Assembly (NCBI GenBank): GCA_027493525.1
Contig: JAOSKN010000001.1
Location: 2,232,001-2,296,000, forward strand
DNA from: Planctomycetota bacterium
Lineage (GTDB): Bacteria > Planctomycetota > SZUA-567 > H5-PLA8
Reading direction: 5' to 3'
Length of the DNA stretch: 64,000 nt
Both the position numbers and the translations under genes were made by a program. The first letter of the stretch is position 1. The number at the start of each line of letters is the position of its first letter. Of this stretch, positions 41,635 to 50,478 are shown piece after piece. The notes beneath the pieces were generated by a model. It had not been told where the DNA came from, made no database searches, and was given only the letters and a program-made list of their open reading frames with translations.

Positions 41635-43629
41635 TCAGAATTCCTCGGCGGTCTTGGCAGCCTCGGGCGCCTTCTTCAGCAGATCAAGGAGGCCTTCGGC
41701 CAGCTTCCGGTCGAGGGCGTCCTTGTGATCCTTGGAGAACGCTTCCCAACGCGCCTTCGCGGCGGCGACTGCGACTGCCGGGGCGGGCTTGCCGTTCAAG
41801 GCGTTGGCCTGCGCGGCGTCGATCAAGCGGTCGCGGATTCGAATGTCACATTTCCCGTTCATGCCGGTGCCGACGAACGTACGAATCTGCGGCGGCATCT
41901 CGCCCTTGGGCGTCAGCGTGATCTCCAGCGTGATCGCCCAGTGCTCCTCGGAGTCCAGCACGACGGCGCGTTCGACGTCTACATGGCTCGTCGCCTGTCG
42001 CTTGCCGTCCAGTTTCACGCCCAATACGTACGGAAATTGGCTGCCCAAGATGTCAATGGTTCCGTCCAGAAGTTTGGGCTGCTCGATTTGGAGCGGCTGT
42101 TCGGGTTCCTCGAGCCTTGCGACGAGGCGCCCTTCGACACGCGCCAATCCCGCCAGCATGAACTTGCGTTGCGGCAGTTTCGCCGAGTCATCCTTCCCGA
42201 ACTGGACAGGCAGGCTCCAGGTGTCGCCCTTGGCGCGCGCGGCGCCGCAAGTGTGCGCGAGCGGGATCGAAAGGCCAAATTCCAGGGCGGCGAAGCCCAT
42301 TCCCGCGAAGGCGTTGCCGACCGGCGCGAAGTCGAACTCCGGCATCGCCGAGACTACTTTCGGGCCAGGGAGCAGGTCCAAGTCCACTTGAAGGGGCGCC
42401 TCCTTGCCGTTCTTCGAATAGGCGGTGAAAAAATAGACCGTCTTCGGTTCCAGACCGGATTGAGCCTGGGCCAAGGCGGCTCCGGTTGCCGAGCTGTAGA
42501 CCTTCTCGGCCTGGAACGAGAGTTTCATGCCCGCCTGCTGCTTCACCGCGTCGAGCTTGAGGATCTGGCAGTCGACGAACTCGGGGATGAAGAAACTCTT
42601 GACCAATTCTAGGGCTTTGTCGTCAACCTCGAACTTCGTATGCGCGACGCGTTCGTAGTAGAGCGCCTGCTCGGTCGGCTTGGGCTCGAAGGTGACCCGC
42701 GCCGGGACGACGGGAAGTGCGGGTTGTGGAGGCGGACCGGGCTGCGGCGGCTCGACGGCCACCGGCGGGACAGCTTCGCCCGCCAGCACGCGATAGGTGA
42801 CCGGCGCGGCAACGGCCAAGACCAGCACCGCCGCACAGATCAGTGCCATGGATTTCACCTGCATCCAGATTAGCGTCCTCATGGTGGCCTCCAGCAGATA
42901 TACTGCACCGGTAGAGGCCGCTGCCTGACCCAGGCAAGCGGCATGGATGGTTTGAGTTAGCGTGGCCGGCGCGGGCTCGGCAGCGTGTTCGGCCAGCAGT
43001 TTCGCGAGGGCCGGCACGGCCAGGGTCGCCACGTGGCCTCCCAGTTTTTCGCGCAGGCGTCCCAACGCGCGCGCGACCCGCGCCGAGAGCGTGCCCACCG
43101 GAACCTTCAATTCGCGTGCGGCCTCTGCTTCGCTGCGCCCCAGCAAGAAGCGCTGCACAATGGCCTCGCGCTGTTCGCTTGGGAGAGCGTGAAGAAGAGC
43201 GTCGAGTCGATCGGAAACCGAATTCCAGACGGGATGAGCCGATTCGTCCATGCTGGCATGCAGACGCATATTTCCGGCCTCCCGTTCGTGACACTTTCGT
43301 GTACGCCCTTGTCGTATGGACTCCTTTGAAGTCAAAACGGCCGTGCGATGAAGCCAACCGCCCAGGTTTATGTGACCTTTCAAGTCCTTGGTCCGTCGAA
43401 CCAGCAGGAGAAAGACTGCCTGTGCGGCGTCTTCTGCGGCGTGCTCATCCCTGAGCATGCGGTGACAGGTCACGTAGACCATGGGCGCGTGCCGATCGAC
43501 GAGTTGCCGAAAAGCGTCTTGGTCCCGGCGTTCGAGATAGCGCGCCAGAAGCGTGGAATCGTCGAGGATCTGTGGAGTCTCTTGAGTCATAAGTCTGGAC
43601 TGCTTCCGCCGCCGCAACGTGGTTGGCAT
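41635..43629 (-). CDS. ECF-type sigma factor joined through a membrane helix to an extracytoplasmic domain
   Basis: The protein is about 664 residues. Sigma region 2 (YVTCHRMLRDEHAAEDAAQAVFLLLVRR, with LGGWLHRTAV) and region 4 (LPSEQREAIVQRFLLGRSEAEAARELKVPVGTLSARVARALGRLREKL) fill residues 1 to about 190. A linker (PATLTQTIHAACLGQAAAS) precedes a membrane helix at about 253-280. A beta-rich outer part of about 380 residues follows. The domain order and linker match the other fusion at 27.4 kb, but the outer domains are unrelated. ATG 43629 is chosen because AAGGAG sits about 10 bases upstream. Confidence 0.85.
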   Translation of the reverse strand: MPTTLRRRKQSRLMTQETPQILDDSTLLARYLERRDQDAFRQLVDRHAPMVYVTCHRMLRDEHAAEDAAQAVFLLLVRRTKDLKGHINLGGWLHRTAVLTSKESIRQGRTRKCHEREAGNMRLHASMDESAHPVWNSVSDRLDALLHALPSEQREAIVQRFLLGRSEAEAARELKVPVGTLSARVARALGRLREKLGGHVATLAVPALAKLLAEHAAEPAPATLTQTIHAACLGQAAASTGAVYLLEATMRTLIWMQVKSMALICAAVLVLAVAAPVTYRVLAGEAVPPVAVEPPQPGPPPQPALPVVPARVTFEPKPTEQALYYERVAHTKFEVDDKALELVKSFFIPEFVDCQILKLDAVKQQAGMKLSFQAEKVYSSATGAALAQAQSGLEPKTVYFFTAYSKNGKEAPLQVDLDLLPGPKVVSAMPEFDFAPVGNAFAGMGFAALEFGLSIPLAHTCGAARAKGDTWSLPVQFGKDDSAKLPQRKFMLAGLARVEGRLVARLEEPEQPLQIEQPKLLDGTIDILGSQFPYVLGVKLDGKRQATSHVDVERAVVLDSEEHWAITLEITLTPKGEMPPQIRTFVGTGMNGKCDIRIRDRLIDAAQANALNGKPAPAVAVAAAKARWEAFSKDHKDALDRKLAEGLLDLLKKAPEAAKTAEEF

Positions 43630-43806
43630 TTCCGTGCGCTCCTTAGTCACCTATGGCGTGAGGAGCGCCGACCACTGCATGAAATTCGAGAAATCATAAT
43701 GCCGAATTCGTGTGGTTGCCTAGGTCGGGAATTGATCGGCAGTTGCACGAACGGCAGGACATCAGGCGGCAAACGCGCAAGCGGGTATACTGCGCACGAA
43801 ACAACC

Positions 43807-44613
43807 ATGCCCAAGCCCTACAACACCTCCAGGCCGCTCGGCAAGACACAGCTTCCGAAGCACGAGCGCGAATTCGGCGTACCCATTCCGGGTACGATCC
43901 TGCCGCCGGAATTCTGGACCCAGACGGCCTTGAAGGAGTGGCCCAAGGCCGGCGCGCTCGTGCCTGAGCAAGTCTTCGGACGTTCCGCGCCGCTTGTCGT
44001 GGACCTCGGTTGCGGCAACGGCCGCTTTCTGCTCGGCAGCGCGCTCTACCGGCCGGATTTCGATCACCTCGGCGTGGACAATCTGCCGGTGGTGATCCGC
44101 TACGCGCGCCGCCGCGGCAACCAGCGCGGCCTGCGGAATCTCCGCTTCGCGGTGGGCGACGGCAAGGTCGTACTCGAGAAGTACCTCCCGCCCGCCGGCG
44201 TCCGCGAACTCCACGTCTACCATCCGCAGCCGTACTACGAGGCCCGGGAGATCCACAAGCGCCTCGTGACGCCGCGCTTCCTCGCGCTGGCGCACCGCGC
44301 GCTGGAGCCCGGCGGGCTCTTCGTGCTCCAGACCGACAACCCCGCCTATTGGCGCTACCTGAAGGCCGTCGTTCCGGTCTTCTTCGAATTCGCGGAGCAT
44401 CCCGATCCGTGGGAGGACGCCCAGCGCGGGCGCACGCGCCGCGAGATTCTCGCGCGCAAGCAGGGGCTCCCCGTCTTCCGCGGACTCGGCCGGCCGCGCG
44501 CGGAGCTGGATCCCGCCGAGGCCGAGCGCCGCGCGGAAGCCCTGCCTCCGCCGGTCTTCAACGCCGACCGAAGGCTGGCGGAACTGGATCGGCTTGAACG
44601 TAACGGAAGATAA
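43807..44613 (+). CDS. trmB: tRNA (guanine-N7-)-methyltransferase TrmB-like
   Basis: The 268-residue protein has a SAM site VVDLGCGNGRFLLGSALYRPDFDHLGVD and the TrmB-type NLRFAVGDGKVVLEKYL. The usual FPDPWPKxRHxKRRLV stretch reads VYHPQPYYEAREIHKRLVTPRFL, so the catalytic-region Asp and the KRR block differ. It probably makes m7G46 in tRNA, but the changes leave room for another substrate. A TATACT at 43786-43791 gives a possible -10 with a very short leader. Confidence 0.8.
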   Translation: MPKPYNTSRPLGKTQLPKHEREFGVPIPGTILPPEFWTQTALKEWPKAGALVPEQVFGRSAPLVVDLGCGNGRFLLGSALYRPDFDHLGVDNLPVVIRYARRRGNQRGLRNLRFAVGDGKVVLEKYLPPAGVRELHVYHPQPYYEAREIHKRLVTPRFLALAHRALEPGGLFVLQTDNPAYWRYLKAVVPVFFEFAEHPDPWEDAQRGRTRREILARKQGLPVFRGLGRPRAELDPAEAERRAEALPPPVFNADRRLAELDRLERNGR

Positions 44614-44621
44614 CCGCCGGT

Positions 44622-44789
44622 CTAAGCGGCCTTGCGGTGCGAATTCAAGGACTATGCGCCGGTCATTTTGACCGTGATCGAGGAGTGAGCGAGGAGCATA
44701 TTCGAAGAACATCTGCGACGAGCGAACGACGAAGAGCACGGTTAAAAGGGCCAAGCAGAAACTTGAAAGCGCACCGCAAGGCCGCTTAG
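44622..44789 (+). repeat. Fold-back repeat, copy D (divergent)
   Basis: The 168-bp element has a perfect 20-bp terminal inverted repeat (CTAAGCGGCC... and ...GGCCGCTTAG), unlike the ends of copies A-C. The inside keeps the same architecture: ATGCGCCGG, an inner pair TTTTGACCGTG/CACGGTTAAAA, and GAGGAGCATATTCGAAGAA. It lies between the convergent trmB and DUF6785 genes. The DUF6785 stop TAA lies inside its right end. Confidence 0.85.
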
Positions 44790-46927
44790 CTGATCCGGAT
44801 GACGTAACCGAAGCGGTGATCCGTAAGCATGTTCACGACCACCCAGAGGACCGCCGCGCAGCATTCCCCGACGACCATCCCGATGAAGAAGCGGCGGGCG
44901 ATCGTATAGACTTTCATCCCGCCGTACTTGCTGATCCCGAACTTGCACAGCCAGCCCAGGAAGAAGCTGAACCAGAGCATGTCGTGCGGGAACCACGCCA
45001 TCCACATCACGTAACCCGCCGGGTGCGGCCACCAGAAGAAGAAGCGCCGCAGGACCATGAACCCGGCCATCACGCCCCCGCCGACGCCCATCCAGGTGAG
45101 CTTCGGCGCGTCGACCTGCGCTTCCTTGGGGATCTCCTCGAAGGGAATCGGCTTCCCCGCTTCCGCGGCCTTCTTGCTCTTCTTCTCCCACGCCTGGATC
45201 TTGTTGGAGATTTTCCCGATCCGGTCGAACTCGCCTTGCGGGTGGCCGTTGAAGAACCAGCCGAAATCGTTGGCGCCGCCCTTCGTGTAGACGGTGTGCA
45301 GGAAGGTGAAGAAGCTCAGCCCGAACGCGACGGCCACCGCCAGCGCCATGCCGCGGAAGGCCGTCCGCTTGCGCAGCCCCATCTGTCCCGAGAGATGCAG
45401 CGCGTTCATGATATTCGGAATCGGCACGATCCGGAACCAGTCCGCCGTGAAGACCCGGTCCCAGATCATCGTGCGCACCACCTGCGCCGAACCCAGCACC
45501 GCCGGCGTGGCCGCGTATTGCAGCATGTACGCCGGGAAGTCGTAGAACTGCGCGGCGAAGACGCCGGCCTCCGCGATCAGCCGCGCCAGCCCGACCATCA
45601 CCAGCATGAACAGCCCCAGCAGCAGCAGCGCCCAGACCAGCTCGATCCCGAACCAGCGCATCCAGCACGCGGCGCCCGCGAAGGAGACGAGCAGCGTGAG
45701 CCAGAGCATGCGCGGGGACAGCTCGCCCGGGCGTTCCTCCCGCGGCTCGCGCCCCAGCGCCTGCTTCAGCGAACTCCCCAGCTCGCTCCGCGCCAGCCAC
45801 AGCCCCAACAGCACCAGCATCAGCAGCGCGCCGCTCCCCTGGCTCACCCGCGATTGCGCCACCTCGGTCCAACTGTACGTCGGGATGAACGCCAGATTCG
45901 TAAGCTTCATCGCCAGATAGAAGAACCAGAGGCTGAAGGCAACCTCCAGCGAGAGCAGGAACGTCAGCCCGATGATCGAGGGGAAAATGTGGCAGTGCAC
46001 CACCCCGATGTGCCGCCAGGGATCCTCGGTCAGGTACTTGCCGTTGAGGTTCGAGTTCATCAGCGGAATCAGCGGGATGTTGGGCACGTAGTCGCTCAGC
46101 GCGTTCCAACTATGGACCAGGAAGGTGATCGCGATGCCCCACAGGGCCACCCGGTCGCTCAGGAAGGGCTTGGCCGAGGCATCGTGCCCCTCGTACCCCG
46201 AGAGCATCTCCTGCGGCACCTGCGCGACGGGGAACGGCAGCCGTTCGTGGTCCGACCAGCGCCGGATCAGCAGCCCCGCCACGCTGAACCAGATCCCGTA
46301 CATCAGCGCCACTACGATCAGCCAGCGCAGGTACGGACCGAGCCACGCGCCCCAGGGGACCGTCTTGCCGGGCGGCAGGCCCGTGTAGAACCACTCCACC
46401 GGACGCGGGCCCGGATCCTGCGGATCCTCGGGATCCCGCGGAAAGAACCCCTCCGTCAGATGCGGATGGATCAGTTCCTCCCAGCGGTTCTCCGGGCTCG
46501 CGTGGAAGCCCGCCCCCGTCATCCCCGTCGACCAGAACGACCAGAAGCCCACTCCGGGGATCGAGTACATCACCATGGTCATGCAGAAGACGAGCGTGAG
46601 GTCCTGGCGCGAGAGCTTCAGGCGCCGCCCGAAGGCCAGCGCCGCGACCTGCGCGGCCGCCACCAGCGCAAAGATCAGGAAGACCGAGGCCATCGGGAAG
46701 GCGTTGAACGAGAGCGCCGTCCCTTTGATCACGAAATCCGAGTAGGGAATCAGCGCGCTGAGCCCGGCCACCGCCAGCAGCCCCAGCGCCCAGCCGCGCC
46801 AGGACGCGCCTTCGGCGCGGATCTCTTCCTGGCGCTCCTCCAGCGCCGTGCCGGCCAGGCGCGGGCCCAGCCGGTAGCCGCCGGATGGAGGCCGAATCGC
46901 GGATGCGTTCTCGGGGACTTCGCTCAT
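44786..46927 (-). CDS. DUF6785/DUF6784 multi-helix membrane protein
   Basis: The 713-residue protein starts at MSEVPENASAIRPPSGG and has many membrane helices (about 12-14; for example WALGLLAVAGLSALIPY, ALVAAAQVAALAF, LIVVALMYGIWFSVAGLLI). The first part resembles DUF6785. The last ~105 residues (LTWMGVGGGVMAGFMVLRRFFFWWPHPAGYVMWMAW, SKYGGMKVYTIARRFFIGMVVGEC) match DUF6784. The combination is common in Planctomycetota, Lentisphaerae and related phyla, and its overall look is transporter-like, but the substrate is unknown. It ends in a fold-back repeat. Confidence 0.85.
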   Translation of the reverse strand: MSEVPENASAIRPPSGGYRLGPRLAGTALEERQEEIRAEGASWRGWALGLLAVAGLSALIPYSDFVIKGTALSFNAFPMASVFLIFALVAAAQVAALAFGRRLKLSRQDLTLVFCMTMVMYSIPGVGFWSFWSTGMTGAGFHASPENRWEELIHPHLTEGFFPRDPEDPQDPGPRPVEWFYTGLPPGKTVPWGAWLGPYLRWLIVVALMYGIWFSVAGLLIRRWSDHERLPFPVAQVPQEMLSGYEGHDASAKPFLSDRVALWGIAITFLVHSWNALSDYVPNIPLIPLMNSNLNGKYLTEDPWRHIGVVHCHIFPSIIGLTFLLSLEVAFSLWFFYLAMKLTNLAFIPTYSWTEVAQSRVSQGSGALLMLVLLGLWLARSELGSSLKQALGREPREERPGELSPRMLWLTLLVSFAGAACWMRWFGIELVWALLLLGLFMLVMVGLARLIAEAGVFAAQFYDFPAYMLQYAATPAVLGSAQVVRTMIWDRVFTADWFRIVPIPNIMNALHLSGQMGLRKRTAFRGMALAVAVAFGLSFFTFLHTVYTKGGANDFGWFFNGHPQGEFDRIGKISNKIQAWEKKSKKAAEAGKPIPFEEIPKEAQVDAPKLTWMGVGGGVMAGFMVLRRFFFWWPHPAGYVMWMAWFPHDMLWFSFFLGWLCKFGISKYGGMKVYTIARRFFIGMVVGECCAAVLWVVVNMLTDHRFGYVIRIS

Positions 46928-46946
46928 CGCTGCGCCCGGCCCGCCA

Positions 46947-47351
46947 TTAACCGATCCATATGGCGTGCCCGCCCTTGATCCCGAAGAGCATGCAGGTGAC
47001 GCCCCAGAACGCCGCGGCCAGCGCTTCGCCCACCACCAGCCCGACGAAGAAGCGCCGCGCCTGGGTGCATACGCGCATGCCCCCGTATTTGCCGATCGAC
47101 CACTTGCAGATCCAGCCAAGGAAAAAGCTGAACCAGAGACAATCGATGGGGAAGGAGGCCATCCACATCACGTACCCCGCCGGATGCGGGAACCAGAACA
47201 GATAATGCCGCGCCGCCGCGATTCCCGCCATCGCCAACCCGCCCACGCCGATCCAGGCGAGCTTGACCGTGTTCACGCGCGCCTCGGCGGGCGTCTCTTC
47301 GGTTTTGCCCTTCGGCGGCGGGGCCGAAGGCGCAGGTTCGGATGGAGCCAT
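46947..47351 (-). CDS. DUF6784 membrane protein, stand-alone paralogue
   Basis: The 134-residue protein matches the C-terminal domain of the adjacent DUF6785/DUF6784 protein nearly position by position: LAWIGVGGLAMAGIAAARHYLFWFPHPAGYVMWMAS and GKYGGMRVCTQARRFFVGLVVGEALAAAFWG. It begins with a Pro/Ala-rich cytoplasmic tail. It sits 19 bases upstream of its longer relative, in the same operon order, so it probably assembles with it as an extra subunit. Confidence 0.85.
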   Translation of the reverse strand: MAPSEPAPSAPPPKGKTEETPAEARVNTVKLAWIGVGGLAMAGIAAARHYLFWFPHPAGYVMWMASFPIDCLWFSFFLGWICKWSIGKYGGMRVCTQARRFFVGLVVGEALAAAFWGVTCMLFGIKGGHAIWIG

Positions 47352-47417
47352 GGGCTGGAGTATGGATATATCCGGCGCGACGCGCGCCGCAAGGACGCCG
47401 CTCGCGCAAGGCCCGGG

Positions 47418-49202
47418 CTACTTGTTGTTCCGCTTGCCCTCGAGCACCTTCACGTAGGCCTGGAGCTCCTCCAGTTCGTGCGCGTGCGCGCGGAACTCGG
47501 GGTCGTTGCGGATCATCTGGATCGCCGTGTCGTAGTCGCCCGCCTTGGCGTAGGCCTCGACCTTATGCTTCAGCCGGTCGGTGATGTCGGCCAGGTTGTT
47601 GTATTTCTCCTTGGCGGCCTCCGCCTTGGGCAGCAGTTCCTTGGCGGCCTTGGCGGCCTCGGTGTCCTTGAAGTCGCGGAGGATCTTGTTGCACAGGATC
47701 ACGGCGACCTGGAGGTTGTCCCCGCCGGTTTCGAAGGCCTTCTGCGCGCGCCCCAGGTCCAGCGCGGCGGCCTCCTCGGCGGCCTGGTTCTTCCCCGCGG
47801 CGCGCGCGGCCTCGACCTGCGCCATGGCGGTCTTGATCTCCGAGAGCCGCGGCGTCTCGGCCCACTTCCCCGCCAGCTCGGCAAGGAACTTCTCCGTCGC
47901 GTCCGCCGCGCCGGCGCCGAACTGCTTCAGCAGCCCGAGCTGCTGGGCGATCTTCTCCTCGTCGGACTTCCAGGCCTCGTCGAGCTTCCCGCGGGCGGCG
48001 TCGACCTTCTCGCGCGCCTCGTCGAATTTCCCGCGGTACTTCGCGTCGATCTCCTGGCAGCGCCGGAACGCCAGCGCCCACTGGTTCTTCTGCATCGCCT
48101 CATCCAGATCCTTCAGCTTGTTGGCCAGGATCTGCTTCTCGCTGATGTTCTCCGGCGCGATCTCGATCGCCAGTTCGGTCTTGAACGTCACCTCGACGTA
48201 GCGCTGCACGCCCATGCGCCGCGTCTCCACCTCCACCGGGCTCGAGAAGTTCAGGTACAGTTGCGGCCGCTGCCCGATGTTGAAGGTCACGTCCGTGACG
48301 TTCTTGAGCCGCTTGTTGTCGCTGGGCTGCAGCCGCTCGTGCTTGTCGCCCAGCCCCAGTTCGACCTCGCCCAGCGCTTGCGGGCCGACCACATAGAAGG
48401 AGAGCCGCGGCTTGCTGGCGCTGCCGGGCTGCGGGTCCACCGCGAAGCGCGCCTCCACCCCGCCCGCCCCGGCGTTGGCCCCCACCAGGTAGTTCGTCGA
48501 GCGCTGCAGCAGGAAGTCGTAGAGCAGCCCGCGGAAGGCAACCTTCCCGCCCTCCTCGGTCGCCACCGGCTGGATCCCGCTCTCCACGCCCGAGACCGTC
48601 TTCCCGTCCTCGCTGACCAGCGCCAGCGTCGCGTCCACCAGCGCCGTCACGCCGCCGATGTGCGCCGAGAAGACCCCCTTCGTCCCTTCGAAGTTCACCG
48701 CCACCTGCCCGAAGCGCACCGCCGGCGCGGGCTTCACATCCCCGTCGGCCTTCTCGACGAACTGGATGTTGTCGAAGCTCGATTTCCCTTCGCGCCCCTC
48801 GGTGAAGACGCCCACCTGCACCCGGTCGGCCCACGGCAACGGCCGCAGCAGCGCGCTGCGCTCCTTCCAGGGCTGGTTCGCGACCAGCACCACCGGATGC
48901 TCCGAGAACTGCCGGTCGCCCTTCTGCCAGGTCACCCGCAGGCCCACCAGCCCGTCGCCGTCGTTCTTCAGCCAGCCCGAGAGCTGGTACACTTTCGCCG
49001 GGTCCACCGCGCAGGTGTCCACCGTCTCCACCGTGCTGCGGCACGACGGCGAGGTCGCCCCCGCCTTGTGGATCACCAGCCCCTTGGCGATCTCCGGCTT
49101 CGGCTCCAGCGGAGCCTGCGCGTCCGCCTCGATGGTCACCCGCACCACTCCGGGCTGCCCGGCCTTCGGCTTCCAGCCGATCGGGTGGCCCTGGTCGTCC
49201 AC
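47418..49202 (-). CDS. Extracytoplasmic half of the FHA membrane protein (reads on after a single-base frame break)
   Basis: This 594-residue stretch starts inside the preceding FHA gene in another frame and continues it: AAAEIKIENGDFSLDVDDQGHPIGW follows the membrane helix once one base is added at the run 49249-49252. The whole protein is then 929 residues. The outer part has a beta-sandwich domain (VAVNFEGTKGVFSAHIGG-like strands), then coiled, TPR-like helices (LAQQLGLLKQFGAGAADATEKFLAELAGKWAE) ending at KRNNK. No enzymatic motif is visible. Confidence 0.75.
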   Translation of the reverse strand: MDDQGHPIGWKPKAGQPGVVRVTIEADAQAPLEPKPEIAKGLVIHKAGATSPSCRSTVETVDTCAVDPAKVYQLSGWLKNDGDGLVGLRVTWQKGDRQFSEHPVVLVANQPWKERSALLRPLPWADRVQVGVFTEGREGKSSFDNIQFVEKADGDVKPAPAVRFGQVAVNFEGTKGVFSAHIGGVTALVDATLALVSEDGKTVSGVESGIQPVATEEGGKVAFRGLLYDFLLQRSTNYLVGANAGAGGVEARFAVDPQPGSASKPRLSFYVVGPQALGEVELGLGDKHERLQPSDNKRLKNVTDVTFNIGQRPQLYLNFSSPVEVETRRMGVQRYVEVTFKTELAIEIAPENISEKQILANKLKDLDEAMQKNQWALAFRRCQEIDAKYRGKFDEAREKVDAARGKLDEAWKSDEEKIAQQLGLLKQFGAGAADATEKFLAELAGKWAETPRLSEIKTAMAQVEAARAAGKNQAAEEAAALDLGRAQKAFETGGDNLQVAVILCNKILRDFKDTEAAKAAKELLPKAEAAKEKYNNLADITDRLKHKVEAYAKAGDYDTAIQMIRNDPEFRAHAHELEELQAYVKVLEGKRNNK

Positions 49203-50206
49203 GTCCAGCGAGAAGTCGCCGTTCTCGATCTTGATCTCCGCCGCCGCCGGGGAGGCGGAGGCGGCGTATCCGTCGGCGGGCCCTTTTCCTCGCCGCTCTT
49301 CGGCAGCAGGGTCACGACGCCGACCACGATCGCCAGAAAGAGCGCTACCGCCGCCCCGCCCAGCACCAGCGTTGAAGGCGGCTGCTTCGCCGCGGCGGGA
49401 CGTTCGGCGATCTGGTCCCCCAACTTCTCCGGATCCAGCGCCACCGTCGCGAAAAGCTCGTCCTCCTCCTGCGCCTTCCCGACGTTGCGGTACTCGAAGA
49501 CCGTCTTCCCGATCTTGATCTTCATCCCCACCGAGAGCGGCGTCTTGACGATCTTCTCGAACTCGCCGGCGCTCCGCGCCTTCGCCCGCGTGCCGTTGGT
49601 CGAGCCCAGGTCGCTGATCACGTACCCGATCGGCTCTTTCTTCACCTCGGCGTGGAAGCTGCTGGATGCCTCGTCGTGGAGCTGGATCGTGTTGGACGAC
49701 TTGCGCCCGATCGTCAGCGGCTGGAGCCCCAACTCGTAGCGCTTGCCCACGTCCTCGCCTTCGACCACCTCGAGCACGTACTTGGGCTTCTCGGCTTCCT
49801 CGTCCTTGGGCGGGGCGGCGGGGGCCGCGGACGCCGCCTCGCTCAGGTCCACCGTCGCGCCGACCTCATCGTCGTCGTCGGGCGGCGGCGGCGGCTTATT
49901 TGAAGGCGGGCGCGCCTCGCCGGGGCCGTCGTAACGGAAGGTCGTCTTCCCCACTCGGATCACGTCGCCCGGGCAGAGCAAGTCGGTGGTCGCCCGTTCC
50001 TCGTTCAGCCGCGTGCCGTTGGTCGAACCCAGGTCGATGACCTTGAAGCGCTCGCCTTCCTTCTCGATGCGGAAGTGGTTGCGGCTGGACTTCTTGTCGG
50101 TGATCTGGATGGTATTGCTCGAGGAACGCCCAATGGTGGTCACCTGGTCGATCAGCTCGTGCACGCGCTCCTGATCTTCTTCGTTTACAATGATCAGCTT
50201 GGCCAT
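49136..50206 (-). CDS. Membrane protein with two FHA domains (N-terminal part)
   Basis: Two FHA domains (about residues 18-95 and 150-225) each show the phosphothreonine-binding signature: GRSSSNTIQI...SRNHFRIE...DLGSTNGTRLN, and GRKSSNTIQLHDEASSSFHAEV...DLGSTNGT. A membrane helix lies near residue 285 (TLVLGGAAVALFLAIVVGVVTLL). The last ~35 residues read out of frame after the homopolymer run at 49249-49252. Cytoplasmic FHA and extracytoplasmic C-terminus make a receptor that could read Ser/Thr-kinase signals. No kinase gene is in the window. It lies 67 bases upstream of the DUF6784 gene group. Confidence 0.85.
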   Translation of the reverse strand: MAKLIIVNEEDQERVHELIDQVTTIGRSSSNTIQITDKKSSRNHFRIEKEGERFKVIDLGSTNGTRLNEERATTDLLCPGDVIRVGKTTFRYDGPGEARPPSNKPPPPPDDDDEVGATVDLSEAASAAPAAPPKDEEAEKPKYVLEVVEGEDVGKRYELGLQPLTIGRKSSNTIQLHDEASSSFHAEVKKEPIGYVISDLGSTNGTRAKARSAGEFEKIVKTPLSVGMKIKIGKTVFEYRNVGKAQEEDELFATVALDPEKLGDQIAERPAAAKQPPSTLVLGGAAVALFLAIVVGVVTLLPKSGEEKGPPTDTPPPPPRRRRRSRSRTATSRWTWTTRATRSAGSRRPGSPEWCG

Positions 50207-50478
50207 GCCCTGCGGTCCTCAAGCCTTCCCATGCGCGGAGCGACCCAGCCATCGTCGCAAGTCCAATCGGCGCGGTAGGTTGTATCGCGATTCGGCGCGC
50301 CTGCAAGTAACCGGCCGGCCGCGCTCCTGCAACCTTCCTGTGACGGGGGAAAAGCCGATTTCCTGCAATCACCCCTGGAAATTCCGAGCGCCGCAACCCG
50401 ATACGCGCCGCAGCCTTATCGAAGCATGACCAACCGGAATCCCCAAAGCTTCGCGGGAGGTTTCAGGACTCGGCTTAT

